Positions 16,692 to 24,996 are shown, numbered from the stretch's first letter. The stretch: 64,000 nucleotides of DNA from Clostridia bacterium (GCA_017613275.1 JAGAED010000016.1:1-64000), one strand, 5' to 3'. Translations and numbers: made by a program. The notes: generated by a model from the sequence alone, not told the origin.

Positions 16692-17960
16692 CTAATTACG
16701 CAAAAAGTAAATAGTATTTATTGAAACCTTTCTTGCAACGTTTATAATGTCCTCCTTATTTACAGCCTCAATTTTTGCCTCATATTCCTCAACAGAAATT
16801 GGATTAGCTGTAAGCTCTTGGCCGAAATAATAGGTAATTTGCGTATCTTGTTCATCGTCTATTGTTTTTAACTGAGCAACTATTCCTTTCTTTGCATTTT
16901 CAATATCTTCATCAGAGAATTTACCTTTTGCCATATCTTCAATTTGTTCCCTAATTAGTTTTAATGCTTTTTCATAGTTTTCAATTTCAATTCCACATTT
17001 TATAAATACATTTGCTTTATTTTTTAAATAGCTTGAACTAGCAACATAGCATAAATGTGCTTTTTCTCTGACATTTTGGAATAATTTTGATGTTGCAGAA
17101 CCACCTAAAATGCTATTGTATAAAACAGCATCATATCTTTCTTTTTCTGTATCTAAAATTAAATCTAATCCAAGATTTAATTTTCCTTGTGTTACATCCA
17201 TTTTATCTTCTACAATTTTTTCTTCCACTTTTTCTTTATTTTCAGGTTCTAATAAATTAAATACAGCATCTCTATCTGCTAATTTCTTTATGTTTTCATT
17301 ATTTTCGACAATATTTTTTACTTCATCATCTACTATTCCTGAAACAAATATATCTATTTTACAATTTTTAATCAATTCTTGATAGTAGTCATATAGGTTT
17401 TTAGAATTTATTTTTTCCAAGTCTTCTATATATCCAAATTTGTATAGTCCATAAGGTTTGTCTTTATACATTTCTTCAACACATCTATCTATTGCATATG
17501 TTGCTTTATTATCTATTTTCCCTTCAATTCTTTGTTTTAAATTGTTTTTTTCTTGATTTATATATTCATCTTTAAAGCAACCATTTTCCAATAACGGGTT
17601 AAATACTATCTCTAGCATATTTTCTAGGGATTCTTTCAACATATTTTCACCAGATTTAGGTAAAAAATTATCATTTATTGTTTCCATATAAAATTTTATA
17701 ACTTGGTTATCACCATTTTTTTCAATCCCACAATTAAAACTAGCGCCATACATTTCTTCTAATTTCTTACTTATTTCTTCTTGTGTTTTTAAATTGCTAG
17801 ATCCTCTTTTTAAAATTGCAGGAATTAAAGCATTTTTTGTTACATTTTCTCTATTTAAAGCTGTTGTTAAAAAAACAGACATCATATTTACTTTGAATTT
17901 TTCTGTGTTTATTTCATGTAAAGTAATTCCATTTTTTATATTGATTTTTTTGTAATTCAT
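16692..17960 (-). CDS. M16 family peptidase-like subunit without zinc motif (YmfF-like)
   Basis: A 422-residue M16-fold protein. No HxxEH motif is present in the N-terminal half, so it is presumably the non-catalytic subunit that completes the chamber with the next gene's product. The family-typical block 'NSILGGSATSKLFQNVREKAHLCY' (glycine-rich and R/K substrate-binding part) is present at about residues 285-308. The two genes are nine bases apart and clearly co-transcribed. A normal variant for this family, not a decayed gene. Confidence 0.92.
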   Translation of the reverse strand: MNYKKINIKNGITLHEINTEKFKVNMMSVFLTTALNRENVTKNALIPAILKRGSSNLKTQEEISKKLEEMYGASFNCGIEKNGDNQVIKFYMETINDNFLPKSGENMLKESLENMLEIVFNPLLENGCFKDEYINQEKNNLKQRIEGKIDNKATYAIDRCVEEMYKDKPYGLYKFGYIEDLEKINSKNLYDYYQELIKNCKIDIFVSGIVDDEVKNIVENNENIKKLADRDAVFNLLEPENKEKVEEKIVEDKMDVTQGKLNLGLDLILDTEKERYDAVLYNSILGGSATSKLFQNVREKAHLCYVASSSYLKNKANVFIKCGIEIENYEKALKLIREQIEDMAKGKFSDEDIENAKKGIVAQLKTIDDEQDTQITYYFGQELTANPISVEEYEAKIEAVNKEDIINVARKVSINTIYFLRN

Positions 17961-18060
17961 TTGTATATCGCTTCCTTTCTCACCTCTAATTTTCCTTAAT
18001 TAGTATAATACAATTAAATACATTTATTCAAGTTTATTTATAAAATTACCAAAAAAAATA

Positions 18061-18084
18061 GCTAAAAGTTTTTACACTTTTAGC
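18061..18084 (-). terminator. rpsU terminator
   Basis: GCTAAAAGT/ACTTTTAGC stem with a short loop, followed by TATTTTTTTT on the minus strand. Confidence 0.85.
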
Positions 18085-18094
18085 AACTATGTAT

Positions 18095-18265
18095 TTAGAA
18101 TTTTCTTTTTCTTGCAGCCTCTGATTTCTTTTTTCTTTTAACGCTAGGCTTTTCATAATGCTCTCTTTTTCTTACTTCTTGTAGAACTTCATTTCTAGCA
18201 CATTGTCTTTTAAATCTTTTTAGAGCATCTTCTATATTTCCATCTTTAACTTTTATTTCTGACAT
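18095..18265 (-). CDS. rpsU: Ribosomal protein bS21
   Basis: A 56-residue very basic protein of the 30S subunit: [20 protein letters not shown] at the start, a [19 protein letters not shown] block and a Lys/Arg-rich tail ending RKRKF. Its family binds near the anti-Shine-Dalgarno end of 16S rRNA. The ATG follows AAGGAGGGG. The gene is monocistronic with its own promoter (18351-18380) and terminator. It was identified by reading the minus strand between the M16 pair and the gene at 18478. Confidence 0.96.
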   Translation of the reverse strand: MSEIKVKDGNIEDALKRFKRQCARNEVLQEVRKREHYEKPSVKRKKKSEAARKRKF

Positions 18266-18350
18266 TTAATTCCCCTCCTTCCAGATATACCTTTTCTGTA
18301 TACTTGGGATTTCTTCATGTTGTACATGTTTCTTTTAGTATCACTTTGAT

Positions 18351-18380
18351 ATTATAACTTATACTAGCATAGTTTGTCAA
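18351..18380 (-). promoter_or_regulatory. rpsU promoter
   Basis: TTGACA (18380-18375), an 18-base spacer and TATAAT (18356-18351) on the minus strand, leaving a leader of about 80 bases before rpsU. Confidence 0.8.
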
Positions 18381-18427
18381 GAGTTATTAAAATATAATTA
18401 ATTTTTTTGAAAAATATTTCTTTTTTC

Positions 18428-18456
18428 TTGACTTTATTTGACAATTTTAGTATACT
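18428..18456 (+). promoter_or_regulatory. Promoter of the 143-residue membrane protein
   Basis: TTGACT (18428-18433), 17 bases, TATACT (18451-18456), then AAAGGAGG and the ATG at 18478. Confidence 0.8.
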
Positions 18457-18477
18457 TATCCCAAAGGAGGATGAACT

Positions 18478-18909
18478 ATGGGTATTTTAAAAGAAAAAAG
18501 ATATCTAGGTATGGTTGGAAACATATTAACATTAGTTGGTGTATTTTTACCATTCTGTAGTATCACAGTATCTCTATTTGGAGTATCAGCTGGTGGAGCA
18601 TCTTTATCTTTAATTGGTGGTGCACCATTCTATGGAATATTAGTTTTAGCAGCTTCTATTTTCGCTCTATTAGTAATATTCTCAGATAAATTAGCTGATA
18701 AAGTTCCATTTTTTGCAAAACTACAAAACCAAAAACTAGCTTTAATAGCTGCAATTGTTTCTGCAGTAGCAGTTATAATAAATGCTCTTTCACTACCTGG
18801 TTCAACAGGTGGACTAGGAACAATATCTTTAGGATTTGGTTTCTGGTTAATGGTTATTGGTGTAGTAGCATCAGTTGCATATCCAATCATCTATAAAGGT
18901 GACAAATAA
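18478..18909 (+). CDS. Small four-helix membrane protein
   Basis: A 143-residue protein with four predicted membrane segments (about residues 12-32, 50-70, 84-106 and 116-136) and short loops. The first loop is Gly/Ser-rich. No catalytic motif is visible. Similar small membrane proteins are common in gut Clostridia and have no assigned function. Strong promoter, AAAGGAGG ribosome site and terminator make it an independent, probably well-expressed unit. Its codons are like those of highly expressed genes nearby (many GGT, CCA, ACA). Confidence 0.82.
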   Translation: MGILKEKRYLGMVGNILTLVGVFLPFCSITVSLFGVSAGGASLSLIGGAPFYGILVLAASIFALLVIFSDKLADKVPFFAKLQNQKLALIAAIVSAVAVIINALSLPGSTGGLGTISLGFGFWLMVIGVVASVAYPIIYKGDK

Positions 18910-18915
18910 GATAAT

Positions 18916-18945
18916 AAAAAAATCTCGCAAAAGCGGGATTTTTTT
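18916..18945. terminator. Terminator
   Basis: AATCTCGC/GCGGGATT stem with an AAAA loop and T-run on the plus strand (A-run on its left side, so it may also serve the converging DUF4363 gene). Confidence 0.82.
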
Positions 18946-18949
18946 ATTT

Positions 18950-19339
18950 TTAAAATAGATTTTTCCAACTCAACTTATTTTTTTCTTCTATATGTTTTAA
19001 TATATATTCCGCTCTTGCCAATTCATTTAAGGCTTCACTATATTCTTCTTCTTCAATCGAAGAACGTAATCCTGTAAGCTCTGTTTCAACTTTTTCCAAT
19101 TCATTATGTTCAACAAAAAACGCCATTACAATATACTTTTTATCCCAATTTTCATGTATTTCATCTATCTTTTCTTTTACATTTTGCTGTTTAATATTTT
19201 CTCCAGATATAATTTTTCTCAATTCGTCAAGTTCTTGTGTAGTTGTCCCTACTGCCCATTTGCTATATTTTTGTATTATAAAATTACCTACAAAAATCAA
19301 AACAATAGTTATTCCAACTATAACTGCTTCTTTTTTCAT
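18950..19339 (-). CDS. DUF4363 family protein
   Basis: A 129-residue protein with an N-terminal membrane anchor (residues 4-22) and a helical, acidic domain outside (WDKKYIVMAFFVEHNELEKVE, then RAEYILKHIEEKNKLSWKN). This matches the DUF4363 pattern. Members are usually encoded beside DUF421 proteins, and here it begins 11 bases after the DUF421 stop, so the two likely form a complex or act together at the membrane. Function unknown. Confidence 0.85.
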   Translation of the reverse strand: MKKEAVIVGITIVLIFVGNFIIQKYSKWAVGTTTQELDELRKIISGENIKQQNVKEKIDEIHENWDKKYIVMAFFVEHNELEKVETELTGLRSSIEEEEYSEALNELARAEYILKHIEEKNKLSWKNLF

Positions 19340-19350
19340 TTTTTCACCGC

Positions 19351-20028
19351 CTATTTTGATTTTTCTTTCTTTTGCGCAAATATTGTACCACTTCCATCTA
19401 TTGTCGCAACTAATGTTTCTTCTGGTTTCATATTAAAATTTTTTAATTCTTCTTTTAGCCATTCATAATTTTTTCCCAAAATTTTTAAATTTTGATACAT
19501 AACCTGTCCATCTATTACAAGGTCATATGCCATCCCCTCATACTGGGGAACTATTCCAAAATCTTCTGGTGTTGTTCCCCTTTTTTCGGGTTTTAATATA
19601 ACAGAAATTTCCCCACTAGTTTCTAATATTGCATATTCTACATCAGTTAAATTCATTACATCTTTCCCACGTAGTCGTTCTTCCAACTCATTTATAGTAA
19701 ATTTTTCTCTAATAAGGGCTTGTTCATCAATTTTCCCTCTGCTTATAAGAATCCTTGGCTTACCGCAAAGCACTTCACGGGCTTTTAAGCTTTTCATATT
19801 TATTGCTGATATTATTAAATGCATTACCAGTAATCCCAATATTGGTATAATTCCATTTGTTATAGGAGTTCCAATATCTGACATTGGAGTTGATGCAAGG
19901 TCTGCTATCATAATTGATATTACAAGCTCAAATGGTTGTAATTGTCCAATTTCTCTTTTTCCCATAAATCTTACTACAATTAAAACTATTATGTATAAAA
20001 CTACAGCTCTAAAAAAAGTAATTAGCAT
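19351..20028 (-). CDS. DUF421 (YetF-like) membrane protein
   Basis: A 225-residue protein. Three membrane helices occupy residues about 1-75, with the conserved VRFMGKREIGQLQPFELVI between the first two. The cytoplasmic domain carries GKPRILISRGKID, the LRGKDVMNLTDVEYAILETSGEISVI core and KPEKR. This is the DUF421/YetF pattern. A second small domain ends the protein. It heads a two-gene unit with the DUF4363 gene. Homologues are linked to spore or envelope properties in some Bacilli, but the biochemical role is unknown. Confidence 0.92.
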   Translation of the reverse strand: MLITFFRAVVLYIIVLIVVRFMGKREIGQLQPFELVISIMIADLASTPMSDIGTPITNGIIPILGLLVMHLIISAINMKSLKAREVLCGKPRILISRGKIDEQALIREKFTINELEERLRGKDVMNLTDVEYAILETSGEISVILKPEKRGTTPEDFGIVPQYEGMAYDLVIDGQVMYQNLKILGKNYEWLKEELKNFNMKPEETLVATIDGSGTIFAQKKEKSK

Positions 20029-20204
20029 TTTATTTCTCCTTGTTTAACAGTTTAAAAATATTTTTTACAAATCAAATTAAAAATATGCAAATTATTTTGA
20101 ATAAATAAAATAAATTTGTAAATAATATTTTTAGAAAGTTACCTTGATTGACTTAATTTTGCTACAGTTTTTGGGTAACAATTTTACTTAAGGAGGTTAG
20201 ACTT

Positions 20205-20576
20205 ATGGCAAATTCACAATCTAGAAGTTCATCTGGTACTTCTACTGCATGGCAAATAATAGGTAGATTAATAGGTTCAGCAGTTGTTTTAGCTATCACA
20301 GCTTTCTTTACTCCAGGTTTTTCTATAGATAATATCTGGTCTTTAATTATAGCTGCTGTTGTATTAAGTGTTATGGATTATCTTATTATAAAATTCACTG
20401 GGTTAGATGCAAGTCCTTTTGGTAAAGGCTTTGTTGGTTTTGCCCTTGCTGCCATAACATTATATGTAACTCAATTCTTTGTAGCTGGTTACTCAATTTC
20501 TTGGATGGCTGCAATTATTGGTGCTTTAATCTACGGTGTTGTTGATTACTTTTTACCTGGAAATCAACAAATGTAA
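20205..20576 (+). CDS. Phage-holin-family (superfamily IV) membrane protein
   Basis: A 123-residue protein: a Ser-rich polar N-terminus (residues 1-14), then four hydrophobic helices (about 17-35, 45-62, 75-93, 98-114) with FFTPGFSIDNIWSLIIAA, which matches the Phage_holin_4_2-type family. Despite the name, chromosomal members are widespread and not phage genes; no other phage gene is nearby. The start follows AAGGAGG. The upstream gap has GTTACC and GGTAAC 33 bases apart as an inverted pair of unknown meaning; I could not define a good promoter. Confidence 0.83.
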   Translation: MANSQSRSSSGTSTAWQIIGRLIGSAVVLAITAFFTPGFSIDNIWSLIIAAVVLSVMDYLIIKFTGLDASPFGKGFVGFALAAITLYVTQFFVAGYSISWMAAIIGALIYGVVDYFLPGNQQM

Positions 20577-20587
20577 TTTAAACAAAA

Positions 20588-20613
20588 AAATTCTGCCTGA
20601 CTAGGCAGAATTT
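20588..20613. terminator. Bidirectional terminator
   Basis: Perfect 11-bp stem AAATTCTGCCT with a GACT loop and T-runs on both strands, between the converging holin-family gene and plsC. Confidence 0.87.
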
Positions 20614-21210
20614 TTATTTTGCTAATTCAATAATATTATCCATAATTTCCTTTGTTACTTTATCTAATATATCCTTATCTTTATTTCCTTTTAATTCACT
20701 ATAATCAAGTGGTTTTCCATATGTAATTGTTACTTTTCTATTACCTTTTTCTCCACCTTTAATTCCACATGGTACAACTTTAGCTCCACTTCTTACGGCA
20801 AAAAATGCAACACCATCTTTTGCTTTTTCTCCTTTTTCTAAACCATTTCTAGTTCCTTCTGGGAACAGTGCTATACACTTATCTTCTTTTAATGTCTTTA
20901 AAGATTCTTTTAATGGCCCAACATCTTTATCGTTTCTTTTAACAGTTATTGCATCAAATGTCCAAATTAGGAATTTCAAAAATGTGTTATCTTTAAGTTC
21001 TTCTTTAGCAATAAATCTCATATCTCTTTTAGCTGTTGCCACTATTAAAGGTGGGTCTAAATATGATCTGTGGTTTCCAGCAAATATTACTGCACCTTCT
21101 TTGGGAACATTTTCTAAACCTTTTATTTCCGCTCTATAATAAATTTTGCACCAAATATAAATTGCTCCTCTAACTATAAATTTTACAATCCTTTTAAAAA
21201 ACTTTTTCAT
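20614..21210 (-). CDS. plsC: 1-acyl-sn-glycerol-3-phosphate acyltransferase
   Basis: A 198-residue membrane-associated enzyme that acylates lysophosphatidate to phosphatidate. The catalytic NHRSYLD (NHxxxxD) and the substrate-binding FPEGTRN are both intact; a hydrophobic N-terminal stretch (about 9-25) anchors it. GCKIYYRAEIKGLENVP is typical. The start overlaps the cmk stop by one base, so the two are translationally coupled; the cmk-plsC pair is common in Clostridia. An uncharged-lipid specificity cannot be read from sequence. Confidence 0.94.
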   Translation of the reverse strand: MKKFFKRIVKFIVRGAIYIWCKIYYRAEIKGLENVPKEGAVIFAGNHRSYLDPPLIVATAKRDMRFIAKEELKDNTFLKFLIWTFDAITVKRNDKDVGPLKESLKTLKEDKCIALFPEGTRNGLEKGEKAKDGVAFFAVRSGAKVVPCGIKGGEKGNRKVTITYGKPLDYSELKGNKDKDILDKVTKEIMDNIIELAK

Positions 21211-21884
21211 TAACCTTCAAATCCTTTTTCTTTAATAATTTCTATAATTTTTTCTACAACTTGTTCAATTGTAAGATGAGTAGAATCCAAATAAATTGCA
21301 TCTTCAGCTTGTTTTAATGCTCCCATCTCTTTATTTTTATCTATTTCATCTCTCATTTTTATATTTTTAAGAATTTCTTCATAATCCATTTCTATACCAG
21401 CTTCTTGATTTTGTTTAAATCTTCTATTAGCTCTTTCTTCTGCACTGGCATCTAAATAAATTTTTACATCAGCATTAGGAAATACATAAGTTCCGATATC
21501 TCTCCCTTCCATTATTACGTTTTTTCCTTCTGCTAATCTTCTTTGCAAATCAACCATTTTTAATCTTACTTCTATAATACTTGAAACTTGAGCCACAATT
21601 TGACTTACTTCTTTACTTCTTATTTTTGTTGTAACATCATTACCATTCAAAAATACCTTTTTTCCTTCATCTGTGTTTACGAATTCAATTTCAATATCAT
21701 CAAGAATTGATACTATTTTTTCTTTTTCATCCAATAAAATATGTTGATTCAATGTTTCCAATGCCACACATCTATATGTAGCTCCTGTATCTATATTTAT
21801 TAAATTTAATTTGTCTCCTACAAGTTTTGTAACTGTTCCTTTTCCACTGCCTGCTGGTCCATCTATTGCTACTACGAATGACAT
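21210..21884 (-). CDS. cmk: Cytidylate kinase
   Basis: A 224-residue enzyme phosphorylating CMP/dCMP. The N-terminal P-loop VAIDGPAGSGKGTVTK, the NMP-binding IDTGATYR and GRDIGTYVFPNADVKIYLDAS, and the lid Arg-rich stretch (EERANRRFKQN) are all present. It lies directly after the ATPase-Asp23 gene (stop and start adjoin) and overlaps plsC, forming a three-gene unit. Confidence 0.97.
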   Translation of the reverse strand: MSFVVAIDGPAGSGKGTVTKLVGDKLNLINIDTGATYRCVALETLNQHILLDEKEKIVSILDDIEIEFVNTDEGKKVFLNGNDVTTKIRSKEVSQIVAQVSSIIEVRLKMVDLQRRLAEGKNVIMEGRDIGTYVFPNADVKIYLDASAEERANRRFKQNQEAGIEMDYEEILKNIKMRDEIDKNKEMGALKQAEDAIYLDSTHLTIEQVVEKIIEIIKEKGFEG

Positions 21885-22817
21885 CTAATTTTCCTCCCTT
21901 TTTTCTGGTATAAATAAGCTTTTTGCAACTACTTCTAATCTTTCTACATTCATTGCAGTAAGTTTTTCAATTTCTTTTTTTGCTTTATCTTTAAATGTAT
22001 TTAATCCTTCAACAACATTAAATCCATATACTATTTCCACTTCCATATATACATTAACACCTTCTCCAAGGTTATTTACTCTCATTTTTATGACTCTATG
22101 TATTGCAGGTGTATTATTAGCCAAATAATCTAAGATTTGTCTAAATACTGCATCTGAAATTGTGAAATTTCCTAGATAACTAAATGTTGGTCTTATAATA
22201 GATTTTTCTGAAATATATGGTTTTTGGCCTTTTCCTTTTGATTTGAATATTTGTAATGGGTCTAATAGATATCCAGAAAATTGCTTTTTGATTTCAAATG
22301 TTGGAACTGGTATAACGTGTTTTCCTTCTGTTACTCTTATTTTTCTTGCTGTTTTCATTTCTTGTTCTGTTGCAACATCTGTAATATATATTCTTTCTGA
22401 AATTGCTGGCAATCCTAAATTTGCAGCAATTTTATCAACCATTCCATCTGATGTCCCAAGAAGCAATATACTTTGTGGTTTATATTTTTTAAATGCTTTC
22501 ATAATAGCTTGCTTTTCTTCGTCTGAATAAAACAAAGCATGTTTAACAGTTTCTATCTTAGTAGGTGCCTTCTTAGCTGATTCTCCAGCTATAACCTGAT
22601 TATTATATACCAAAAGTCCATCATCAATAATGAACTCTATATTTCTTTCACTTGCTACCATTTGTGCTCTATAACTTTTACCTGTTCCTGAAGGTCCAAC
22701 AAAAGAATATACCTTAACTTTATTGGGTTGAAAAGGCATTTTTTCTTTTAAATCTCTTATTATTGCATTGTCTTTTGGGAATTTTTCTTTTAAATCTTTT
22801 AATAACATTTTTTTCAC
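21885..22817 (-). CDS. P-loop ATPase fused to an Asp23/Gls24-like domain
   Basis: A 310-residue protein. Residues about 35-165 form a P-loop domain with Walker A VGPSGTGKS and a probable Walker B SILLLGTSDG. Residues about 200-305 have the Asp23/Gls24 (DUF322) pattern: 'EKSIIRPTFSYLGNFTISD', then MRVNNLGEGVNVYMEVEIVYGFNV and a C-terminal 'VERLEVVAKSLF'. Asp23 proteins are envelope-stress and membrane-surface proteins; the fusion to an ATPase suggests nucleotide-dependent assembly, which is inference. Directly upstream of cmk. The ATG is preceded by AGGTG. Confidence 0.8.
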   Translation of the reverse strand: MKKMLLKDLKEKFPKDNAIIRDLKEKMPFQPNKVKVYSFVGPSGTGKSYRAQMVASERNIEFIIDDGLLVYNNQVIAGESAKKAPTKIETVKHALFYSDEEKQAIMKAFKKYKPQSILLLGTSDGMVDKIAANLGLPAISERIYITDVATEQEMKTARKIRVTEGKHVIPVPTFEIKKQFSGYLLDPLQIFKSKGKGQKPYISEKSIIRPTFSYLGNFTISDAVFRQILDYLANNTPAIHRVIKMRVNNLGEGVNVYMEVEIVYGFNVVEGLNTFKDKAKKEIEKLTAMNVERLEVVAKSLFIPEKREEN

Positions 22818-22878
22818 CTAATTTCTCTTCTTATATTTTACTATAATTAAATGTTTTTTGCAATATTTAAGAAGAAAA

Positions 22879-22902
22879 ATAGGTAAGCAACTGCCTACCT
22901 AT
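22879..22902 (-). terminator. Terminator overlapping the DUF378 stop codon
   Basis: ATAGGTA/TACCTAT outer stem with further inner pairs, then TTTTTC on the minus strand. The DUF378 stop at 22895 lies inside the stem. Confidence 0.75.
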
Positions 22903-23095
22903 CCATAAATAAAAATTTAATACACCATATTCCTGAAATACCAACAAGAGTATAAACTATTCTACTTAATGCTGTTCCTATTCCAAATAAAGTATCAACT
23001 AAGTTAAATCCAAATAAGCCAATTAGTCCCCAATTTAATGCCCCTATTATAACAAGGATTAATGCAATTATATCTATTGCTTTCATATTTTTCAT
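22895..23095 (-). CDS. DUF378 family small membrane protein
   Basis: A 66-residue protein with two membrane helices (about 5-27 and 40-60) and the signature GALNWGLIGLFGFNLVDTLFG. DUF378 proteins are common, function unknown. The ribosome site is GGAAAGGAA upstream of the ATG. The stop codon is TAG, which matters for judging the in-frame TAG at 27364: UAG is used as a normal stop here. Confidence 0.9.
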   Translation of the reverse strand: MKNMKAIDIIALILVIIGALNWGLIGLFGFNLVDTLFGIGTALSRIVYTLVGISGIWCIKFLFMDR

Positions 23096-23207
23096 TCCTT
23101 TCCAAAATTATATATATCTATATTATATTTCGCTTTTTTAAAATTATTCATATTTTTTAATTTTTTTAAATTTTCTAATACTTTTTTAAAAAATTATTCA
23201 AAAAGTG

Positions 23208-23236
23208 TTGACAAGAACACAAAAATAGTTTATACT
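23208..23236 (+). promoter_or_regulatory. tRNA promoter
   Basis: TTGACA (23208-23213), 17 bases, TATACT (23231-23236), preceded by GTG, giving the same GTGTTGACA seen at the left-edge P1 promoter. Confidence 0.88.
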
Positions 23237-23259
23237 TTATCTTGCGTTAAGCAATTGAT

Positions 23260-23336
23260 GCTCCCTTAGCTCAGTTGGTCAGAGCAACCGGCTCATAACC
23301 GGTGGGTCCAAGGTTCGAATCCTTGAGGGAGCACCA
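23260..23336 (+). tRNA. tRNA with CAT anticodon (Met, or Ile2)
   Basis: 77 bases including encoded CCA. Acceptor stem GCTCCCT/AGGGAGC, D-arm TAGCTCAGTTGGTCAGAGCA, anticodon stem CCGGC-TCATAA-CCGG with CAT in the loop, and T-arm GGTTCGAATCC. A CAT anticodon is shared by elongator Met and the lysidine-modified Ile2 tRNA; the identity elements do not settle it by eye, and elongator Met is slightly preferred. Confidence 0.92.
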
Positions 23337-23345
23337 TTTCTATAT

Positions 23346-23431
23346 GGGCAGTTGGGTGAGTGGCTAAAACCGCCAGACTGTAAATCTGGTCTCATTTGAG
23401 TTCCTTGGTTCGAATCCAAGACTGCCCACCA
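23346..23431 (+). tRNA. tRNA-Tyr (GTA)
   Basis: 86 bases including CCA, class II with a long variable arm (about 23389-23402). Acceptor GGGCAGT/ACTGCCC, anticodon loop ACTGTAAAT containing GTA, T-arm GGTTCGAATCC. Nine bases after the preceding tRNA and sharing its promoter and terminator. Confidence 0.95.
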
Positions 23432-23436
23432 AAAAA

Positions 23437-23461
23437 GCAAGTTATAAAACTTGCTTTTTTA
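23437..23461 (+). terminator. tRNA operon terminator
   Basis: GCAAGTT/AACTTGC stem with loop ATAA followed by TTTTTT. Confidence 0.9.
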
Positions 23462-23479
23462 TTTTCATTTAAATTAGTA

Positions 23480-23749
23480 TTATATATAATAAAACTCCTC
23501 TAATAAATTCATATCCTCACTTGTTTTTTCAAGAAAAGCCCCATTATACTTATTATTAAGATTTTCATATTTATTTACAAACTCATTATAATCAAAAGCA
23601 AATAAATCTAAGTAATCTGTAACTATATCTTCAATAAAATTACATTTTTGATTTGCTAGAAATATTAATATTTTTTGAGCATTTTCTCTTTCCATATTAT
23701 CAATCATATTTTTTTCAAATTTTGATTTTATTTCCTTTACATCTATCAT
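23480..23749 (-). CDS. Small acidic protein coupled to the repeat protein
   Basis: An 89-residue, helical, acidic protein with no recognised domain. A central IFLANQKCNFIEDIVTDYL looks like two packed helices. Its ATG overlaps the stop of the upstream 416-residue repeat protein by four bases (ATGA), so translation is coupled and the two products probably act together. Nothing about its role can be read from the sequence itself. Confidence 0.72.
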   Translation of the reverse strand: MIDVKEIKSKFEKNMIDNMERENAQKILIFLANQKCNFIEDIVTDYLDLFAFDYNEFVNKYENLNNKYNGAFLEKTSEDMNLLEEFYYI

Positions 23750-24996
23750 CTATCTGCTCCTTCCATTTCTATTACTATTTCTTTTATATCAATATTATAC
23801 TTTTCTTTTAATTGTGCATTACTTGAATTTAAAATATTATTTAATCTTTGTTTTCTAGAAGAATTTTCTACTACTAAGTCAATATTATTTTTTAATAAGT
23901 ATTTTATTAGAATTTCTAATTCTCTTGCATTTCTCCTCAAGCATCTATTTGTAATATATTCACTTACTTTATATTTTTCTAATAATCTAATACCATCTTT
24001 TATATTATTAGTGCTAATTGAAAATATAGAAGGTACTAATAAGTGAATATATCTTGAATCATTCCAATATTCTAAATACAATTTTTCTTTTATAGTTTTT
24101 TCACTATTTTTCCATATATTAGGAGTTAATAATCCTCGAAACTTCTTGTCATTCCATTCTGGCATTTTTAATATTTTCTTTACTTCATTTGCATTCCCCT
24201 TCCATATAGTTGAAGTTAATAATCCTTGAAACTTCTTATCATCCCATTCTGGCATTTCTAGTATTTCTTTTACTTCATTTGCATTACTTTGCCATATAGA
24301 TGAAGTTAATAATCCTTGAAACTTCTTATCATCCCATTCTGGCATTTTCAATATTTTCTTTACTTTTTTTACACTGCTGTTCCATATAGTTGAAGTTAAT
24401 AATCCTTGAAATCTCTCGTTTTCCCACTCTGGCATTTCTAGTATTTCTTTTACTTCATTAGCTCTACTGCTCCATATAGTTGAAGTTAATAATCCTTGAA
24501 ACTTCTCGTCTTCCCACTCTGGCATTTCTAGTATTTCTTTTACTTCATTTGCATTACTATTCCATATATTTGAAGTTAATAATCTTTGAAACTTCTCATC
24601 CCTCCATTCAGGCATTTTCAATATTTTCTTTACTTCATTAGTATTACTATTCCATATATTTGAAGTTAGTAATCCTTGAAACTTCTCGTCTTTCCACTCT
24701 TGCATTTCTAGTATTTCCTTTATTCCATTTGCATTACTGCTCCATATAGTTGAAGTTAATAATCCTTGAAACTTCTCCTCTTTCCATTCCGGCATTTTCA
24801 ATATTTTCTTTACTTCATTTGCGTTGCTATTCCATATATTTGAAGTTAGTAATCCCTGAAATTTCTTATCCTCCCATTCCGGCCTTCCTAATATTTTCCT
24901 TACCTCATTATAACTTTTACTCCATAAACACTCACAAATTAAATCAGGTCTATTTTTTAACAATTTTAATATTATCTTCTTTTCTTCTATTTTCAT
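23746..24996 (-). CDS. Tandem 30-residue repeat (probable helical solenoid) protein
   Basis: A 416-residue protein dominated by tandem repeats of exactly 30 residues (consensus GLLTSxIWxSNANEVK then xILxMPEWxDEKFQ). Eight near-identical copies fill residues 48-287; degenerate copies flank them at 18-47, 288-317 and about 318-348, so about eleven in all. Copies alternate in part between KKILKMPEW and KEILEMPEW. Each repeat looks like two short helices, so an alpha-solenoid is likely. The C-terminal 70 residues are non-repetitive, basic and helical (RCLRRNARELEILIKYLL). No signal peptide or membrane segment. I do not recognise a named family. Coupled to the 89-residue gene. Confidence 0.78.
   Translation of the reverse strand: MKIEEKKIILKLLKNRPDLICECLWSKSYNEVRKILGRPEWEDKKFQGLLTSNIWNSNANEVKKILKMPEWKEEKFQGLLTSTIWSSNANGIKEILEMQEWKDEKFQGLLTSNIWNSNTNEVKKILKMPEWRDEKFQRLLTSNIWNSNANEVKEILEMPEWEDEKFQGLLTSTIWSSRANEVKEILEMPEWENERFQGLLTSTIWNSSVKKVKKILKMPEWDDKKFQGLLTSSIWQSNANEVKEILEMPEWDDKKFQGLLTSTIWKGNANEVKKILKMPEWNDKKFRGLLTPNIWKNSEKTIKEKLYLEYWNDSRYIHLLVPSIFSISTNNIKDGIRLLEKYKVSEYITNRCLRRNARELEILIKYLLKNNIDLVVENSSRKQRLNNILNSSNAQLKEKYNIDIKEIVIEMEGADR
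24136..24855. repeat. Eight tandem 90-bp coding repeats
   Basis: Exactly 720 bases, eight units of 90 bp, inside the repeat-protein gene. DNA identity between units is high (for example the recurring ATAGTTGAAGTTAATAATCC on the plus strand), so the array can expand or contract by recombination or slippage. Confidence 0.9.

Noticed and set aside
16692-17960. Decayed M16 peptidase because the zinc motif is missing
   Set aside because: Non-catalytic partner subunits of this family normally lack HxxEH, and the rest of the gene is intact and paired with an active copy.
20205-20576. Prophage marker (holin)
   Set aside because: Only the family name is phage-related; no other phage gene, integrase or attachment site lies nearby.
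24136-24855. Possible CRISPR-like or satellite array
   Set aside because: The units are contiguous 90-bp repeats with no spacers and stay in one reading frame; they are coding repeats.
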